Assembly: GCA_016783105.1 (NCBI GenBank)
Contig: JADHXF010000012.1
Location: forward strand, 1-33,212
From: Dehalococcoidales bacterium
GTDB lineage: Bacteria; Chloroflexota; Dehalococcoidia; Dehalococcoidales; RBG-16-60-22
DNA: 33,212 bases
Reading direction: 5' to 3'
In this document: piece by piece, positions 1 through 7,520 of the stretch
Numbering within the stretch: the stretch's first letter is position 1
Layout: every line of letters starts with the position of its first letter
The notes under the pieces: generated by a model
Database searches by the model: none
Seen by the model: the letters and a program-made list of their open reading frames with translations, nothing else
Told to the model about the DNA's origin: nothing
Program-made: the position numbers and the translations under genes

Positions 1-415
1 GCATTCCGGCCCGTCGCAGGTCAAGGTAGCGGTACCTCAGACGCAGGTTTTCTTCCACCTCCACGTCTTCATTGATATAGAATGGCGGTGTTCGGGATGG
101 GTTTAAAATTTCAGCGTCACGTGCGGTTATTTCTACCTCCCCGGTGGGCAACTTGGGATTCTCCGTTCCCGGTGGACGCCTGGCCACTTCACCACTCACG
201 CGCACCACGAATTCGCTGCGCAGCTGGTTGGCCACTTCATGACATGACTTTGATATCTCAGGATTGAAAGCCACCTGGACGACGCCCTGTCTATCACGGA
301 GGTCGATGAAGATAAGGCCCCCGTGGTCCCGGCGCCGGTCCACCCAGCCGGCCAAGGTTACCGTCTGACCAACGTGTTCCTTTTTCAGTTCACCACAGCT
401 GTGACTTTTCAGCAA
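1..415 (-). CDS. aspS: Aspartyl-tRNA synthetase, N-terminal part (partial)
   Basis: Charges tRNA-Asp (or Asp/Asn) with aspartate in the cytoplasm. About 138 codons are present and the gene runs off the left edge. The translation shows the OB-fold anticodon-binding domain (GWVDRRRDHGG, FIDLRDRQGVVQ) and then the start of the class II catalytic region (NPSRTPPFYI, RYRYLDLRR), all diagnostic of AspS. The start is inferred as TTG at 415, because an AGGGAG-like ribosome site lies six bases upstream and the reading frame begins LKSHSCGEL as in AspS proteins. A second in-frame TTG lies six bases further upstream. It follows the E1 beta gene on the same strand after about 30 bases, so it may be cotranscribed. 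Start uncertain, identity sure. Confidence 0.93.
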   Translation of the reverse strand, partial: MLKSHSCGELKKEHVGQTVTLAGWVDRRRDHGGLIFIDLRDRQGVVQVAFNPEISKSCHEVANQLRSEFVVRVSGEVARRPPGTENPKLPTGEVEITARDAEILNPSRTPPFYINEDVEVEENLRLRYRYLDLRRAGM

Positions 416-445
416 GACCAACTCCCTGAACCCCTGCTCTCCTGT

Positions 446-1423
446 CTATACGATTGACCTGACTGCTTCGACAATCGTTTCCTCTTGGGGTAGCACCAGT
501 CTTTCCAGCGAGCGATTAACCGGTATGATAACATCGGGTGTGGCTACCCGCTGTATCGGCGCATCAAGGTGGTCAAACGCTCGCTCCTGGACGAGAGCTA
601 CAACCTCCGCGCCCACACCGCACGTTTTCATCGCTTCATGGGCAACTATTAGCTTCCCTGTTTTCTTAACCGAATCAACTATGGTATCAATATCCAGTGG
701 ACGGAGCGTCCGCGGGTCAACAACCTCCACTTCGATTCCATCACTTGCCAATGCCTGGGCAGCGTTCAGTGTCTTTGGTAGCAATGTCCCCCAAGCCACG
801 ATGGTGACATCCTTGCCTTCTCTCTTGACCTCTGCTTCCCCCAGCGGAATCACATATTCTTCTTCCGGCACGGGTCCGCTCACACCGTATAGAACTCCGG
901 GCTCCAGGAATATCACCGGGTCGGGGTCCCTGACGGCCGCTTTCAGCAGTCCTTTTACGTCATAGGGTGTGGACGGCATGACCACTTTCAGCCCGGGTAC
1001 ATGGACAAACCAGGCCTCAAAACTCTGTGAATGCTGTCCGCCCAGGCCAATGCCTCCCTCAGCGGCCGCCCTGATGACCAGCGATACCTCGGGGTGACCC
1101 CCGGAAAGATAGCGCATCTTGGCTGTTTGATTGACGATTTCATCCATGCAGATAGTCATCCAGTCAACCCTCATAATCTCGGCTATCGGGCGCATTCCGG
1201 CCATGGCCGCGCCCAGCGCATAGCCTACGATTGCGGTTTCGGAAATAGGCGTATCAAGCACGCGTTTGTCACCGAACACGTCATATATTCCTTTTGTGGA
1301 ACTAAAGGCACCGCCCAGTATTCCCACATCCTCCCCGATGAGGAATACTCTATCGTCCCGTGCCATCTCTTCTTTGATGGCTTCGCTTACTGCTTCACGA
1401 TAGCTTATCTGTCGCTGGGGCAT
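446..1423 (-). CDS. 2-oxoacid dehydrogenase E1 component, beta subunit (pyruvate/acetoin type)
   Basis: Beta half of the thiamine-diphosphate E1 heterotetramer that decarboxylates pyruvate, acetoin or a branched 2-oxoacid. The 325 residues match the family's usual length. The pyrimidine-binding N-terminal half carries LIGEDVG near residue 28 and the HSQS motif at 131-134, typical of PdhB/AcoB; the C-terminal transketolase domain follows from about residue 200. ATG directly abuts the TAA of the alpha gene (zero spacing), and AAGGAG lies eight bases upstream inside the alpha gene, so the two subunits should be translationally coupled. Substrate cannot be settled from sequence, and no E2 or E3 gene is in view. 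Confidence 0.93.
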   Translation of the reverse strand: MPQRQISYREAVSEAIKEEMARDDRVFLIGEDVGILGGAFSSTKGIYDVFGDKRVLDTPISETAIVGYALGAAMAGMRPIAEIMRVDWMTICMDEIVNQTAKMRYLSGGHPEVSLVIRAAAEGGIGLGGQHSQSFEAWFVHVPGLKVVMPSTPYDVKGLLKAAVRDPDPVIFLEPGVLYGVSGPVPEEEYVIPLGEAEVKREGKDVTIVAWGTLLPKTLNAAQALASDGIEVEVVDPRTLRPLDIDTIVDSVKKTGKLIVAHEAMKTCGVGAEVVALVQERAFDHLDAPIQRVATPDVIIPVNRSLERLVLPQEETIVEAVRSIV

Positions 1424-2416
1424 TTATTTCACTCCTTCCCGGGCATAAATCCACGTGAAAGCTGTTTCCGGTTCCGGTTCAGGACTGTTCAGGGCGAAAT
1501 CAGACGCGGCATCAAATACTTTTTTGCATTCCGCGTCGATTTGCTCTGCCGCTTCATCGTTTAAATACCCCAGCTCTGTGAGTTTCTGGCGAAATATCTT
1601 GATCGGGTCTTTCTTCGTGGCCCAGTCCTCAACTTCACCCTCGGGACGATAGTCGGAGCCGCCGGGTATCTGGTCCATGCGCATACTGTGGCCGCGTAAA
1701 CGGTAGGACACCGCCTCAATCAGGCTCGGGCCATCGCCTTTCCGGGCCCGGTCCGCAGCGCTTTTCACCGCTTCGTAGACGGCTATCACATCCGTCCCGT
1801 CAACCCGGTACCCCGGCATGCCATAGGAGTTGGCCCGGGCGGAGATATCTAAATTGGCACAGGCTCTGTATTGTGGCATGGACAGACCGTATTGATTATT
1901 GGTGCAGACAAACACCGTTGGTATCTTCCACAATGCTGCCAGGTTCAGCCCTTCATGAAAAGTCCCCCGATTTGCCGCCCCGTCGCCAAAAAACCCGAGG
2001 CAAACCTGCCCCGTTTTACGCATTTTAATGGCCAGGCCTACACCACCGGCAATATTAATACCGGCACCCACGATGCCGTTGGTGCCCAGAATCTGCCGAC
2101 TGAAATCGGAGAGGTGCATTGACCCCCCTTTGCCCCCGGTGCAACCGGTTGCCTTACCGAGCACTTCGGCCAGTATGACGTTTATGTCCGCGCCTCTGGC
2201 CAGCAAATGCCCATGGGCGCGATGGGTGGAGATAATGTAATCTTTATCTCCCAGAGCATTGCAGGCCCCGACGGCAACCGCCTCTTCGCCAATAGAAACG
2301 TGTCCGGTGCCGGGTACAAGCCCCTGCCGGGAAAATTCCGTAAGACCCTCTTCAAAATGCCGGATGGTGAGCATTCTGCGGTACATATTCAGGAGAGTTT
2401 CTTTTGTCAGTGGCAT
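1424..2416 (-). CDS. 2-oxoacid dehydrogenase E1 component, alpha subunit (pyruvate/acetoin type)
   Basis: Alpha half of the thiamine-diphosphate E1 enzyme, 330 residues. The TPP/Mg motif is clear: GDG at 144-146 through to the NN pair at 173-174, preceded by HRAHGH (66-71) and GGKGGSMH (94-101), all standard for PdhA/AcoA. The start is placed at ATG 2416 because AGGAG lies five bases upstream; an in-frame ATG 36 codons upstream gives an extension unlike the family and has no comparable ribosome site. A candidate promoter faces it at 2519-2496. Forms a two-gene unit with the beta subunit; pyruvate versus acetoin specificity remains open. Confidence 0.93.
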   Translation of the reverse strand: MPLTKETLLNMYRRMLTIRHFEEGLTEFSRQGLVPGTGHVSIGEEAVAVGACNALGDKDYIISTHRAHGHLLARGADINVILAEVLGKATGCTGGKGGSMHLSDFSRQILGTNGIVGAGINIAGGVGLAIKMRKTGQVCLGFFGDGAANRGTFHEGLNLAALWKIPTVFVCTNNQYGLSMPQYRACANLDISARANSYGMPGYRVDGTDVIAVYEAVKSAADRARKGDGPSLIEAVSYRLRGHSMRMDQIPGGSDYRPEGEVEDWATKKDPIKIFRQKLTELGYLNDEAAEQIDAECKKVFDAASDFALNSPEPEPETAFTWIYAREGVK

Positions 2417-2495
2417 ATGTTCTCCTTTTACCTGAGTATTGGACTCATTTCCTGCTGGCAATGATTCTAAGGGTATACCGAATGATTTCTTTTGA

Positions 2496-2524
2496 AAGAT
2501 ACCATAATTTAACTTACTCGTCAA
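2496..2524 (-). promoter_or_regulatory. Candidate sigma-70 promoter for the E1 alpha/beta unit
   Basis: Reading the minus strand, TTGACG (2524-2519) and TATCTT (2501-2496) are separated by 17 bases. Transcription would start near 2489, leaving a leader of about 70 bases before the E1 alpha ATG. Predicted by hexamer match only. Confidence 0.45.
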
Positions 2525-2535
2525 AATGGCCTGAC

Positions 2536-2565
2536 TTGAAAAAATCTGCTGTTTTTCATTATGAT
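2536..2565 (+). promoter_or_regulatory. Candidate sigma-70 promoter for the MFS transporter
   Basis: TTGAAA (2536-2541) and TATGAT (2560-2565) with an 18-base spacer. Transcription would start near 2572, about 55 bases before the TTG start of the transporter. It lies back to back with the E1 promoter, about 11 bases away, so the two divergent promoters may interfere or share a regulator. Confidence 0.45.
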
Positions 2566-2626
2566 ACGTGATAACTGGCGAAGATAGCTTATGGAAAAGG
2601 CATACCTGGCCTGAAGGTTTAACTGA

Positions 2627-3853
2627 TTGTCAAACGATAATGAATTCAGCGCCGCTTCCCGTCAAAGAGGCTGGGGGACAGCCATGCTCTTTACCTATAC
2701 CCATCTCAGTCACGACCTGTGTAGCGGGTTACTGTCTGCGTTACTGCCTTTGATTAAAGAAGGGCTGGGTATCACCTATCTGCAATCCGGCTTTTTGCTC
2801 TCTGCCTATACCATCACCTCCGGCCTTTCTCAGATTCCCTGCGGTTGGCTCGGCGACCGTATAAGGAAAAATATCATACTTGCGGTAGGGTTGGGTGGCG
2901 TTGGACTTGCCACGCTCGCGATTGGCCTGAGCCCATCATACTATCCGATGATAGCTGTTCTGATAATCATGGGGCTCTTTTCCGGCGGTTATCATCCTTC
3001 AGCGGTACCGATACTCTCTGGATATTATGAAGAGGCCAGAAGGGGCCGGGTCATCGCCCTTCACATGGTGGGAGGCAGCATCGGTTTCTCCATCGGGCCT
3101 CTTCTGGGAGGGTTGATTGCAGAACATCTGGGCTGGCGCTTCGCTTTCATCATACTGAGCCTTCCCGCCCTGTGCGCCGTGCCACTGATAATAAAGAAAT
3201 TCGCTATCATCGAAAAACTGGCCGGCATCATATCTTCACAGCAACCTGTCGACAAAAGACAGGTTCAGACCCAGACCGGCACCCATAAGATGAGTATAGG
3301 TGAGGTGCTGAGACCACTGGCCATCATCCTGAGTTTGTGCGTGACCATGCAATTGATTGCCGGAGTTGCGATGTCATTTGCGCCGCTATACCTGGTGGGC
3401 AGACACGGCATCGCGCCGGCTTTTGCCGCGGTGCTGGTAGGTATTATGCGATTTGGCGGCATATCGGGCAGCCTGCTGGGCGGGTGGCTGTCTGACCGCT
3501 GGGGTAGAAAACAGGCTATTTTTGTCTCACTTGTGGGCACCGGCCCTGTCCTGTATTTGATTACCGTACTCCCGTATAATGCCGGTCTTATCGTTGTCCT
3601 GATTCTCTTCGGCATGTCCCGCTACATGACTCAGGCAACGATGCAGCCTTACTTGATGAGCCGCACCCCACCATATATCAGGGGAATAATTTTCGGTATT
3701 TATTTTGGACTGGGAATGGAAGGCCAGAGCCTGATACTACCCGTGGCCGGGCATTTTATGGATATATATGGCATCACCAGCGTCTTTGCTGTTATTGCCA
3801 TGGTCAGTGCGGGGTTGTCCCTGGTGACACTGCTTTTAGCGAAGAGAGCCTGA
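2627..3853 (+). CDS. MFS transporter (fosmidomycin-resistance-like)
   Basis: A 408-residue inner-membrane carrier with about 12 hydrophobic segments, of usual MFS length. The first helix region (HLSHDLCSGLLSALLPLIKE) and the following GFLLSAYTITSGLSQIPCGW segment resemble the Fsr (fosmidomycin resistance) branch, and the loop 2-3 motif GWLGDRI and loop 8-9 motif GWLSDRWGRK are classical MFS signatures. The start is TTG at 2627, with GAAGG nine bases upstream; an ATG at 2683 is a shorter alternative. It stands alone, divergent from the E1 genes and convergent with the sulfur operon, whose last stop codon is ten bases away. Substrate unknown. Confidence 0.9.
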   Translation: MSNDNEFSAASRQRGWGTAMLFTYTHLSHDLCSGLLSALLPLIKEGLGITYLQSGFLLSAYTITSGLSQIPCGWLGDRIRKNIILAVGLGGVGLATLAIGLSPSYYPMIAVLIIMGLFSGGYHPSAVPILSGYYEEARRGRVIALHMVGGSIGFSIGPLLGGLIAEHLGWRFAFIILSLPALCAVPLIIKKFAIIEKLAGIISSQQPVDKRQVQTQTGTHKMSIGEVLRPLAIILSLCVTMQLIAGVAMSFAPLYLVGRHGIAPAFAAVLVGIMRFGGISGSLLGGWLSDRWGRKQAIFVSLVGTGPVLYLITVLPYNAGLIVVLILFGMSRYMTQATMQPYLMSRTPPYIRGIIFGIYFGLGMEGQSLILPVAGHFMDIYGITSVFAVIAMVSAGLSLVTLLLAKRA

Positions 3854-3864
3854 GGAGGGCTCTC
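3844..3864. terminator. Hairpin spanning two convergent stop codons
   Basis: A perfect 7-bp inverted repeat, GAGAGCC (3844-3850) and GGCTCTC (3858-3864), has a 7-base loop. The loop contains the MFS stop codon (3851-3853) and the right arm overlaps the tusA stop codon. It is placed as a compact bidirectional terminator, but no clear T-run follows on either strand, so intrinsic termination may be weak. Confidence 0.4.
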
Positions 3865-4096
3865 ATGAGTGGGTCTTCTTCACATAGACCTTTATTTCCC
3901 CACCCTCATCCTCCATTCCCAGAAATTCATGGCCGGTTGTCTGGCACCAGGCTGGCATGTCCTGTTTGATACCTTTATCATCGGCGATAACTTCCAGGAC
4001 TTCTCCTGTCTTCAACTCTTTGAACTTTGCCGCGGTTTTAACAATGGGCATTGGGCAGTACAGACCTACACAGTCGAGTGTTTTATCCGCCTTCAT
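3863..4096 (-). CDS. TusA-family sulfurtransferase
   Basis: Small cytoplasmic sulfur carrier of 77 residues. The hallmark CPxP motif (LDCVGLYCPMP) places the persulfide-bearing cysteine at residue 14, and the C-terminal half has the family pattern AWCQTTGHEFLG with a second cysteine. The start is taken as ATG 4096, with AGGAGG four bases upstream; a GTG one codon earlier is too close to the ribosome site. It is last in a row of hemerythrin, desulfurase-like, IscU, zinc ribbon and DsrE genes, and lies 13 bases after dsrE. The family passes sulfane sulfur between proteins for tRNA thiolation, cofactor synthesis or sulfur oxidation/reduction; the partner here is probably the neighbouring DsrE protein. 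Confidence 0.93.
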   Translation of the reverse strand: MKADKTLDCVGLYCPMPIVKTAAKFKELKTGEVLEVIADDKGIKQDMPAWCQTTGHEFLGMEDEGGEIKVYVKKTHS

Positions 4097-4109
4097 CACC
4101 CCTCCTTTC

Positions 4110-4598
4110 CTAGATAAAAAGGGTAATCTTTGATTCGCGGGCTTCCTTCAGGAAAAAGGCGGCACCGGCCAGGCTGGCGATATGCTCGCGGAAGGCGTCT
4201 TCTTCAGATATGCCCATTATATTGCACGTGGTGCTGCACGGGACCAGTTTGACACCCATCTCCTGGGCCATTTTTATCATCTCATCAAGCGACGGGTAGT
4301 TGACCTCTTTCATCAATTTTTTCATCATCCACGTGCCCAGGCCGAACATATTGAAGCGGGAAAGTTTCAGTCTATTGCTACCGCCGCGGTTCATGAAATT
4401 CAGCATCTTCTTCATCAGGCCCTTGCTTCTGATTTTACCCTCATTTTTCTTGATGATATTCAGCCCCCAGTAGGTGAAGAACATGCTCACTTCCATCCCC
4501 ATGGTGGCTGCCGTGGTGGCCAGGGTAAATCCAGCCAGAGCATGGTCCAGGTCACCACTGAACATGACTATGGTCAGTTTGTCCTTCTCACCAGCCAT
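4110..4598 (-). CDS. DsrE/DsrF/DrsH-like sulfur-transfer protein
   Basis: About 162 residues of the DsrE-like fold. The N-terminus (KLTIVMFSGDLDHALAGFTL) is the usual first strand and helix of this family, and the segment VPCSTTCNIMGI places two cysteines at 121 and 125, candidates for carrying persulfide. A basic methionine-rich insert (about 55-100) is typical of the larger DsrE subgroup. The start is chosen at ATG 4598, with AGGGG just upstream and family-like length; in-frame ATGs at 4619 and 4640 would extend into the zinc-ribbon gene. It sits between the zinc ribbon and TusA genes; DsrE-TusA pairs are known sulfur-relay partners. Confidence 0.88.
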   Translation of the reverse strand: MAGEKDKLTIVMFSGDLDHALAGFTLATTAATMGMEVSMFFTYWGLNIIKKNEGKIRSKGLMKKMLNFMNRGGSNRLKLSRFNMFGLGTWMMKKLMKEVNYPSLDEMIKMAQEMGVKLVPCSTTCNIMGISEEDAFREHIASLAGAAFFLKEARESKITLFI

Positions 4599-4611
4599 TG
4601 CTCCCCTGCTC

Positions 4612-4803
4612 TCAGTCATTTTTTTCTTTGATTTCGGCACCGCAGTAAGGACACTCTCTTTTATCGCGGGGAACCGGTTTCCGGCATTTTGGGCAGTAGA
4701 ATACGGTAACTCCGCATGCCTGGCAGTGCGCGCCGTCCGGTGCCATCATCTCTTCATCACAGTACGGGCAAAAAAGTCGCTTTTTTTCTCCCTGCTCTGC
4801 CAT
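4612..4803 (-). CDS. Double zinc-ribbon small protein
   Basis: A 63-residue protein with four CxxC knuckles at C12/C15, C27/C30, C37/C40 and C51/C54, enough for two Zn (or Fe) sites. It has no other recognisable domain. Its ATG overlaps the TAA of the IscU gene by one base (TAATG), so it belongs to the same translational unit. The fourth knuckle (CPYCG) resembles rubredoxin knuckles, but the spacing between pairs is zinc-ribbon-like. Function not recognised; its place between IscU and DsrE suggests a scaffold, metal or sulfur-handling adaptor in this pathway. Confidence 0.8.
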   Translation of the reverse strand: MAEQGEKKRLFCPYCDEEMMAPDGAHCQACGVTVFYCPKCRKPVPRDKRECPYCGAEIKEKND

Positions 4804-5192
4804 TACTTCTTCCCCCCTTTTGCCTGTTTTTTCAGGTAATTATCAATCGCTTTGTTCAGAGCCTGTGCGCCCAGGTTGGAGCAGTGAAATTTATTCTTGG
4901 GCAATCCATCAAGTTCTTTGGCCACTAACTCAGGAGTTATTTTTTTCGCCTCATCAAGCGTTTTCCCTTTCGCCATTTCGCTGACCATGCTGGAAACAGC
5001 GATGGCCGCACCGCAGCCGAAGGTCTTGAATTTCACGTCCTCCAGTCGATTGTCTTTCACTTTTATGTAAAACGTCATCATGTCCCCGCAGACCGGGTTC
5101 CCTATCTCACCAACACCATCCGGGTTATCTATCTCACCAACGTTGCGGGGGTTCATGAAATATTCCATCACTTTTTCGCTATATATTGGCAT
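4803..5192 (-). CDS. IscU/NifU-type iron-sulfur cluster scaffold
   Basis: The 129-residue scaffold on which Fe-S clusters are assembled before transfer to target proteins. The three ligand cysteines are all present: C35 in the NPVCGD motif, C60 in FGCGAAIA and C104 in FHCSNL, together with the conserved aspartate after C35. Length is normal for IscU, with no NifU C-terminal domain. Start ATG 5192 lies one base after the desulfurase-like stop codon, with GGAGG eight bases upstream. Normally it receives sulfur from the adjacent cysteine desulfurase; here that partner lacks the PLP lysine, so the sulfur source is in question. Confidence 0.95.
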   Translation of the reverse strand: MPIYSEKVMEYFMNPRNVGEIDNPDGVGEIGNPVCGDMMTFYIKVKDNRLEDVKFKTFGCGAAIAVSSMVSEMAKGKTLDEAKKITPELVAKELDGLPKNKFHCSNLGAQALNKAIDNYLKKQAKGGKK

Positions 5193-5193
5193 A

Positions 5194-6381
5194 CTAAGCG
5201 CCTCCTTCGCCCTTTTTTATAAACTTGGCATACAGCGGTGACATCTGCCGCAGCTTTTCCACAATCGGCGGCATCACCTCAAGTACGTAATCTACATCTT
5301 TTTCAGTGTTGTCAATGCCAAAAGTAAAGAGAACGGAGCCCTGAGCTATCTCATGGGACAGACCCATGGCAATAAGCACGTGCGAGGCCTTGAGTGCCCT
5401 CGAAGTACAGGCCGAGCCGCTGGTCACCGCCACTCCCTGGCTGTTCAGGAGCATGAGCATTGACTCACCTTCAATGAATTGCACGCAGAAGCTGGCATTA
5501 CCGGGCAGTCTGTCTTTCGGGTGTCCGGTAACCACCATGTGGGTGATTTGTGCCGGCAGCCCAGCGAGCAAGCGGTCGCGCAGGTGGCTCAGATGCTTCA
5601 TGCGGGATGTCATATCCTTTGTCGCCAATTCCGCCGCCTTTCCCAGACCCACGACTGCCGGTATGTTCTCGGTGCCGGCGCGTCGCCCCCCTTCCTGAAT
5701 TCCGCCATCAAGAAGGGGCATAACACGCACACCTTTGCGTAAATAAAGCGCGCCAACGCCTTTGGGCCCGTAGAGTTGGTTTCCGGCCAGGCTCAGGGCG
5801 TCAACGCCCAGTTTTTTCACATCAACTGGTATCGTACCGGCGCTGGCAATGGCGTCGGTGTGGAACGGTATATTATTTTCCTTTGTTATCCGGGCGATTT
5901 CCGAGATGGGCTCGATAGTGCCCACCTCTCCATTAGCGTGCATGACGGAAACAAGCACGGTGTCTTTACGGATTCGTTTTCGCACCTCATCGGGGTCGAC
6001 CACGCCGTGTCGGTCAACAGGCACTTCAGTGAGCTCAAACCCCCATTTTTCGAGCGTTTTCGCTGAATGAAGCACTGAGAAGTGCTCGATTGCGGACACG
6101 ATTATATGTTTTCCCTTGCCCTGCTGCGCCAGTGCCAGTCCTTTTACGGCAAAGTTATTACTCTCGGTACCGCTTCCGGTAAAGATTATCTCCTCGGCGC
6201 TGGCACCGATAAGCTCGGCTACCTGTTCTCGTGCCGTGTCCATAGCCTCCCGCGCCGCATCCCCCCAGTCATGCAGACATGATGGATTGCCGAACAGCTC
6301 ACCGAGGTATGGCAGCATTGCCTCCCTGACTTCAGGGAGGAGAGGAGTCGTTGCGGCATGGTCCAGATATACCTTCCTCAT
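5194..6381 (-). CDS. Cysteine desulfurase (NifS/IscS) homologue lacking the PLP lysine
   Basis: A 395-residue class V aminotransferase-fold protein, full length for NifS/IscS. Retained features: the N-terminal YLDHAATTP, the PLP-stacking histidine H100, N150, the aspartate D176 that binds the pyridine nitrogen, the [14 protein letters not shown] segment, and the persulfide-carrying C325 in [10 protein letters not shown]. Changed: where IscS has SGHK with the Schiff-base lysine, this protein reads AGNQ (residues 199-202) before the normal LYGPKG. The position of the usual glutamine hydrogen-bonded to PLP is alanine (A179). The frame is intact and the rest well conserved, so this is not simple decay. 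Start ATG 6381 with GAGGTG upstream; a TTG one codon earlier is less likely. Classical desulfurase activity is doubtful. Confidence 0.9.
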   Translation of the reverse strand: MRKVYLDHAATTPLLPEVREAMLPYLGELFGNPSCLHDWGDAAREAMDTAREQVAELIGASAEEIIFTGSGTESNNFAVKGLALAQQGKGKHIIVSAIEHFSVLHSAKTLEKWGFELTEVPVDRHGVVDPDEVRKRIRKDTVLVSVMHANGEVGTIEPISEIARITKENNIPFHTDAIASAGTIPVDVKKLGVDALSLAGNQLYGPKGVGALYLRKGVRVMPLLDGGIQEGGRRAGTENIPAVVGLGKAAELATKDMTSRMKHLSHLRDRLLAGLPAQITHMVVTGHPKDRLPGNASFCVQFIEGESMLMLLNSQGVAVTSGSACTSRALKASHVLIAMGLSHEIAQGSVLFTFGIDNTEKDVDYVLEVMPPIVEKLRQMSPLYAKFIKKGEGGA

Positions 6382-6410
6382 CAAATCACCTCAGAGTCTT
6401 CACAAGGCCA

Positions 6411-6920
6411 TTATTTCTTCAACCGGCTTCGCAGTTTGTACAGCAGCTCTTGCTCTATCTCAGCATGTGCTTCCAGCAATTTTCGCGTATGGCTGATGTA
6501 GGCACGCATATCATGAGCGCTTGCCTCCCAGTGATGGCGTGCCATGCCGCCACTGACCAGTTCTGAGACATGCTTTGTAGAGTGAGCCAGGCGATTTCTC
6601 ATGTCGATGTGCTCAAGAAGGATAGAGCGCAGAGAGGATTTGAGTTCTTCATCACTGTATCGAGCAACCACCGTCGGCAGCGATGTTTCCTCAAAACGAA
6701 AATGCTTCTGCAATCCATCCTCAATTGCTTTCAGAGTATCTTCAAGTTCATGCAAGCCCTGCTTCTGGTCTAACCTGCCCGGCATAAAGGCTTCTTTGGC
6801 TTGTTCAAAGCCCATCATCGCTTGTGCATCATTGGCCACCTGCTCCAGATTGTGGAAGTGCTGCTTGATTGTTTTATGCTCGGCGATGACCCTTTCAATA
6901 ATTTCCAGGTCGTCTTCCAT
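6411..6920 (-). CDS. Hemerythrin-like HHE-domain protein
   Basis: A 169-residue, wholly helical cytoplasmic protein with the hemerythrin HHE pattern: AEHKTIKQHFHNLE (H15, H21 and H23), HFRFEE (H73, E77), LLEHIDMRNRLAH (H104) and LLEAHAEIEQELL (H152, E157). These are the expected non-haem di-iron ligands of the four-helix bundle. Members bind O2 or sense/scavenge NO and oxidants; which applies here is unknown. ATG 6920 has GGAGGG six bases upstream. It precedes the desulfurase-like gene by about 30 bases on the same strand and probably heads that operon, linking Fe-S assembly to oxidant or NO exposure. Confidence 0.88.
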   Translation of the reverse strand: MEDDLEIIERVIAEHKTIKQHFHNLEQVANDAQAMMGFEQAKEAFMPGRLDQKQGLHELEDTLKAIEDGLQKHFRFEETSLPTVVARYSDEELKSSLRSILLEHIDMRNRLAHSTKHVSELVSGGMARHHWEASAHDMRAYISHTRKLLEAHAEIEQELLYKLRSRLKK

Positions 6921-7023
6921 GGCTTGCCCTCCTCAAAGGCACAAATACATATTAATTCTACTCTCCTGAGCAGAATAAGTATAACATATAGCCGATTACC
7001 GAGCTAGGCTCACCGCTCTCGTA

Positions 7024-7473
7024 TTAAGAAGCTTTGAGCAGCCGGTATAATACGATTCCAGTACTGCCGAGGGCAATTCCGGTGATGACCATAAAGACAC
7101 CGCTGGCCATAACCGCCTGAGTAAGACCAAAGGCAACAACCGCCAGGTACAGATAGTTCTCCAGGTTCATTGCCTGAGCGTAGGTCAGGTGCTGTGGATT
7201 GGTGGGGTCGTAGCGCCCTTCACCCAGCAGGTCTTCATAACTGGCGGCAATACCACGTCGATGTTCCCTGATGGTATCGCCAGCTTCCAGTGCTTCCGGC
7301 AGGGAATCGATGACTTCGCCCTCAAGCTCCGACTCTATGCCCAGTGCAACATGCTCAAGACGCATGGCTTCTTTGAGCTGCATATCTCTTGATGCACCTA
7401 GGCCGATAAATACCGCACCCATTGTAACCGCTACCATACCGATAAATAACACCAATAAAGAAATAACGCGCAT
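7024..7473 (-). CDS. Unrecognised small membrane protein
   Basis: 149 residues, no family recognised. One hydrophobic segment at the N-terminus (about 3-27) and two near the C-terminus (about 105-145) flank a hydrophilic, acidic loop (about 28-103) that would lie on one face of the membrane. ATG 7473 has AGGAGG nine bases upstream. It is transcribed divergently from the copper ATPase, and a CRP-type palindrome lies midway between the two promoters, with a TAAAAT box at 7499-7494 facing this gene. By association it may serve in metal or redox stress, but this is inference only. Confidence 0.75.
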   Translation of the reverse strand: MRVISLLVLFIGMVAVTMGAVFIGLGASRDMQLKEAMRLEHVALGIESELEGEVIDSLPEALEAGDTIREHRRGIAASYEDLLGEGRYDPTNPQHLTYAQAMNLENYLYLAVVAFGLTQAVMASGVFMVITGIALGSTGIVLYRLLKAS

Positions 7474-7493
7474 TGCTCCATACCTCCTTTTTT

Positions 7494-7499
7494 ATTTTA
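7494..7499 (-). promoter_or_regulatory. Candidate -10 box of the membrane-protein gene
   Basis: TAAAAT on the minus strand, with its near edge 29.5 bases from the centre of the CRP-type palindrome at 7521-7536. It predicts a start near 7487, some 14 bases before the gene. No good -35 hexamer is present, as expected for an activator-dependent promoter. Confidence 0.4.
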
Positions 7500-7520
7500 G
7501 ATAGCACATGGCTGCCTGTA

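Noticed and set aside
1031..1564. Long plus-strand open frame opposite the E1 genes.
   Set aside because: It is the antisense shadow of two well-supported genes, with no ribosome site or family resemblance.
4612..4803. Calling the four-CxxC protein a rubredoxin that feeds the flavodiiron protein.
   Set aside because: Knuckle spacing and number fit two zinc ribbons rather than a single rubredoxin site.
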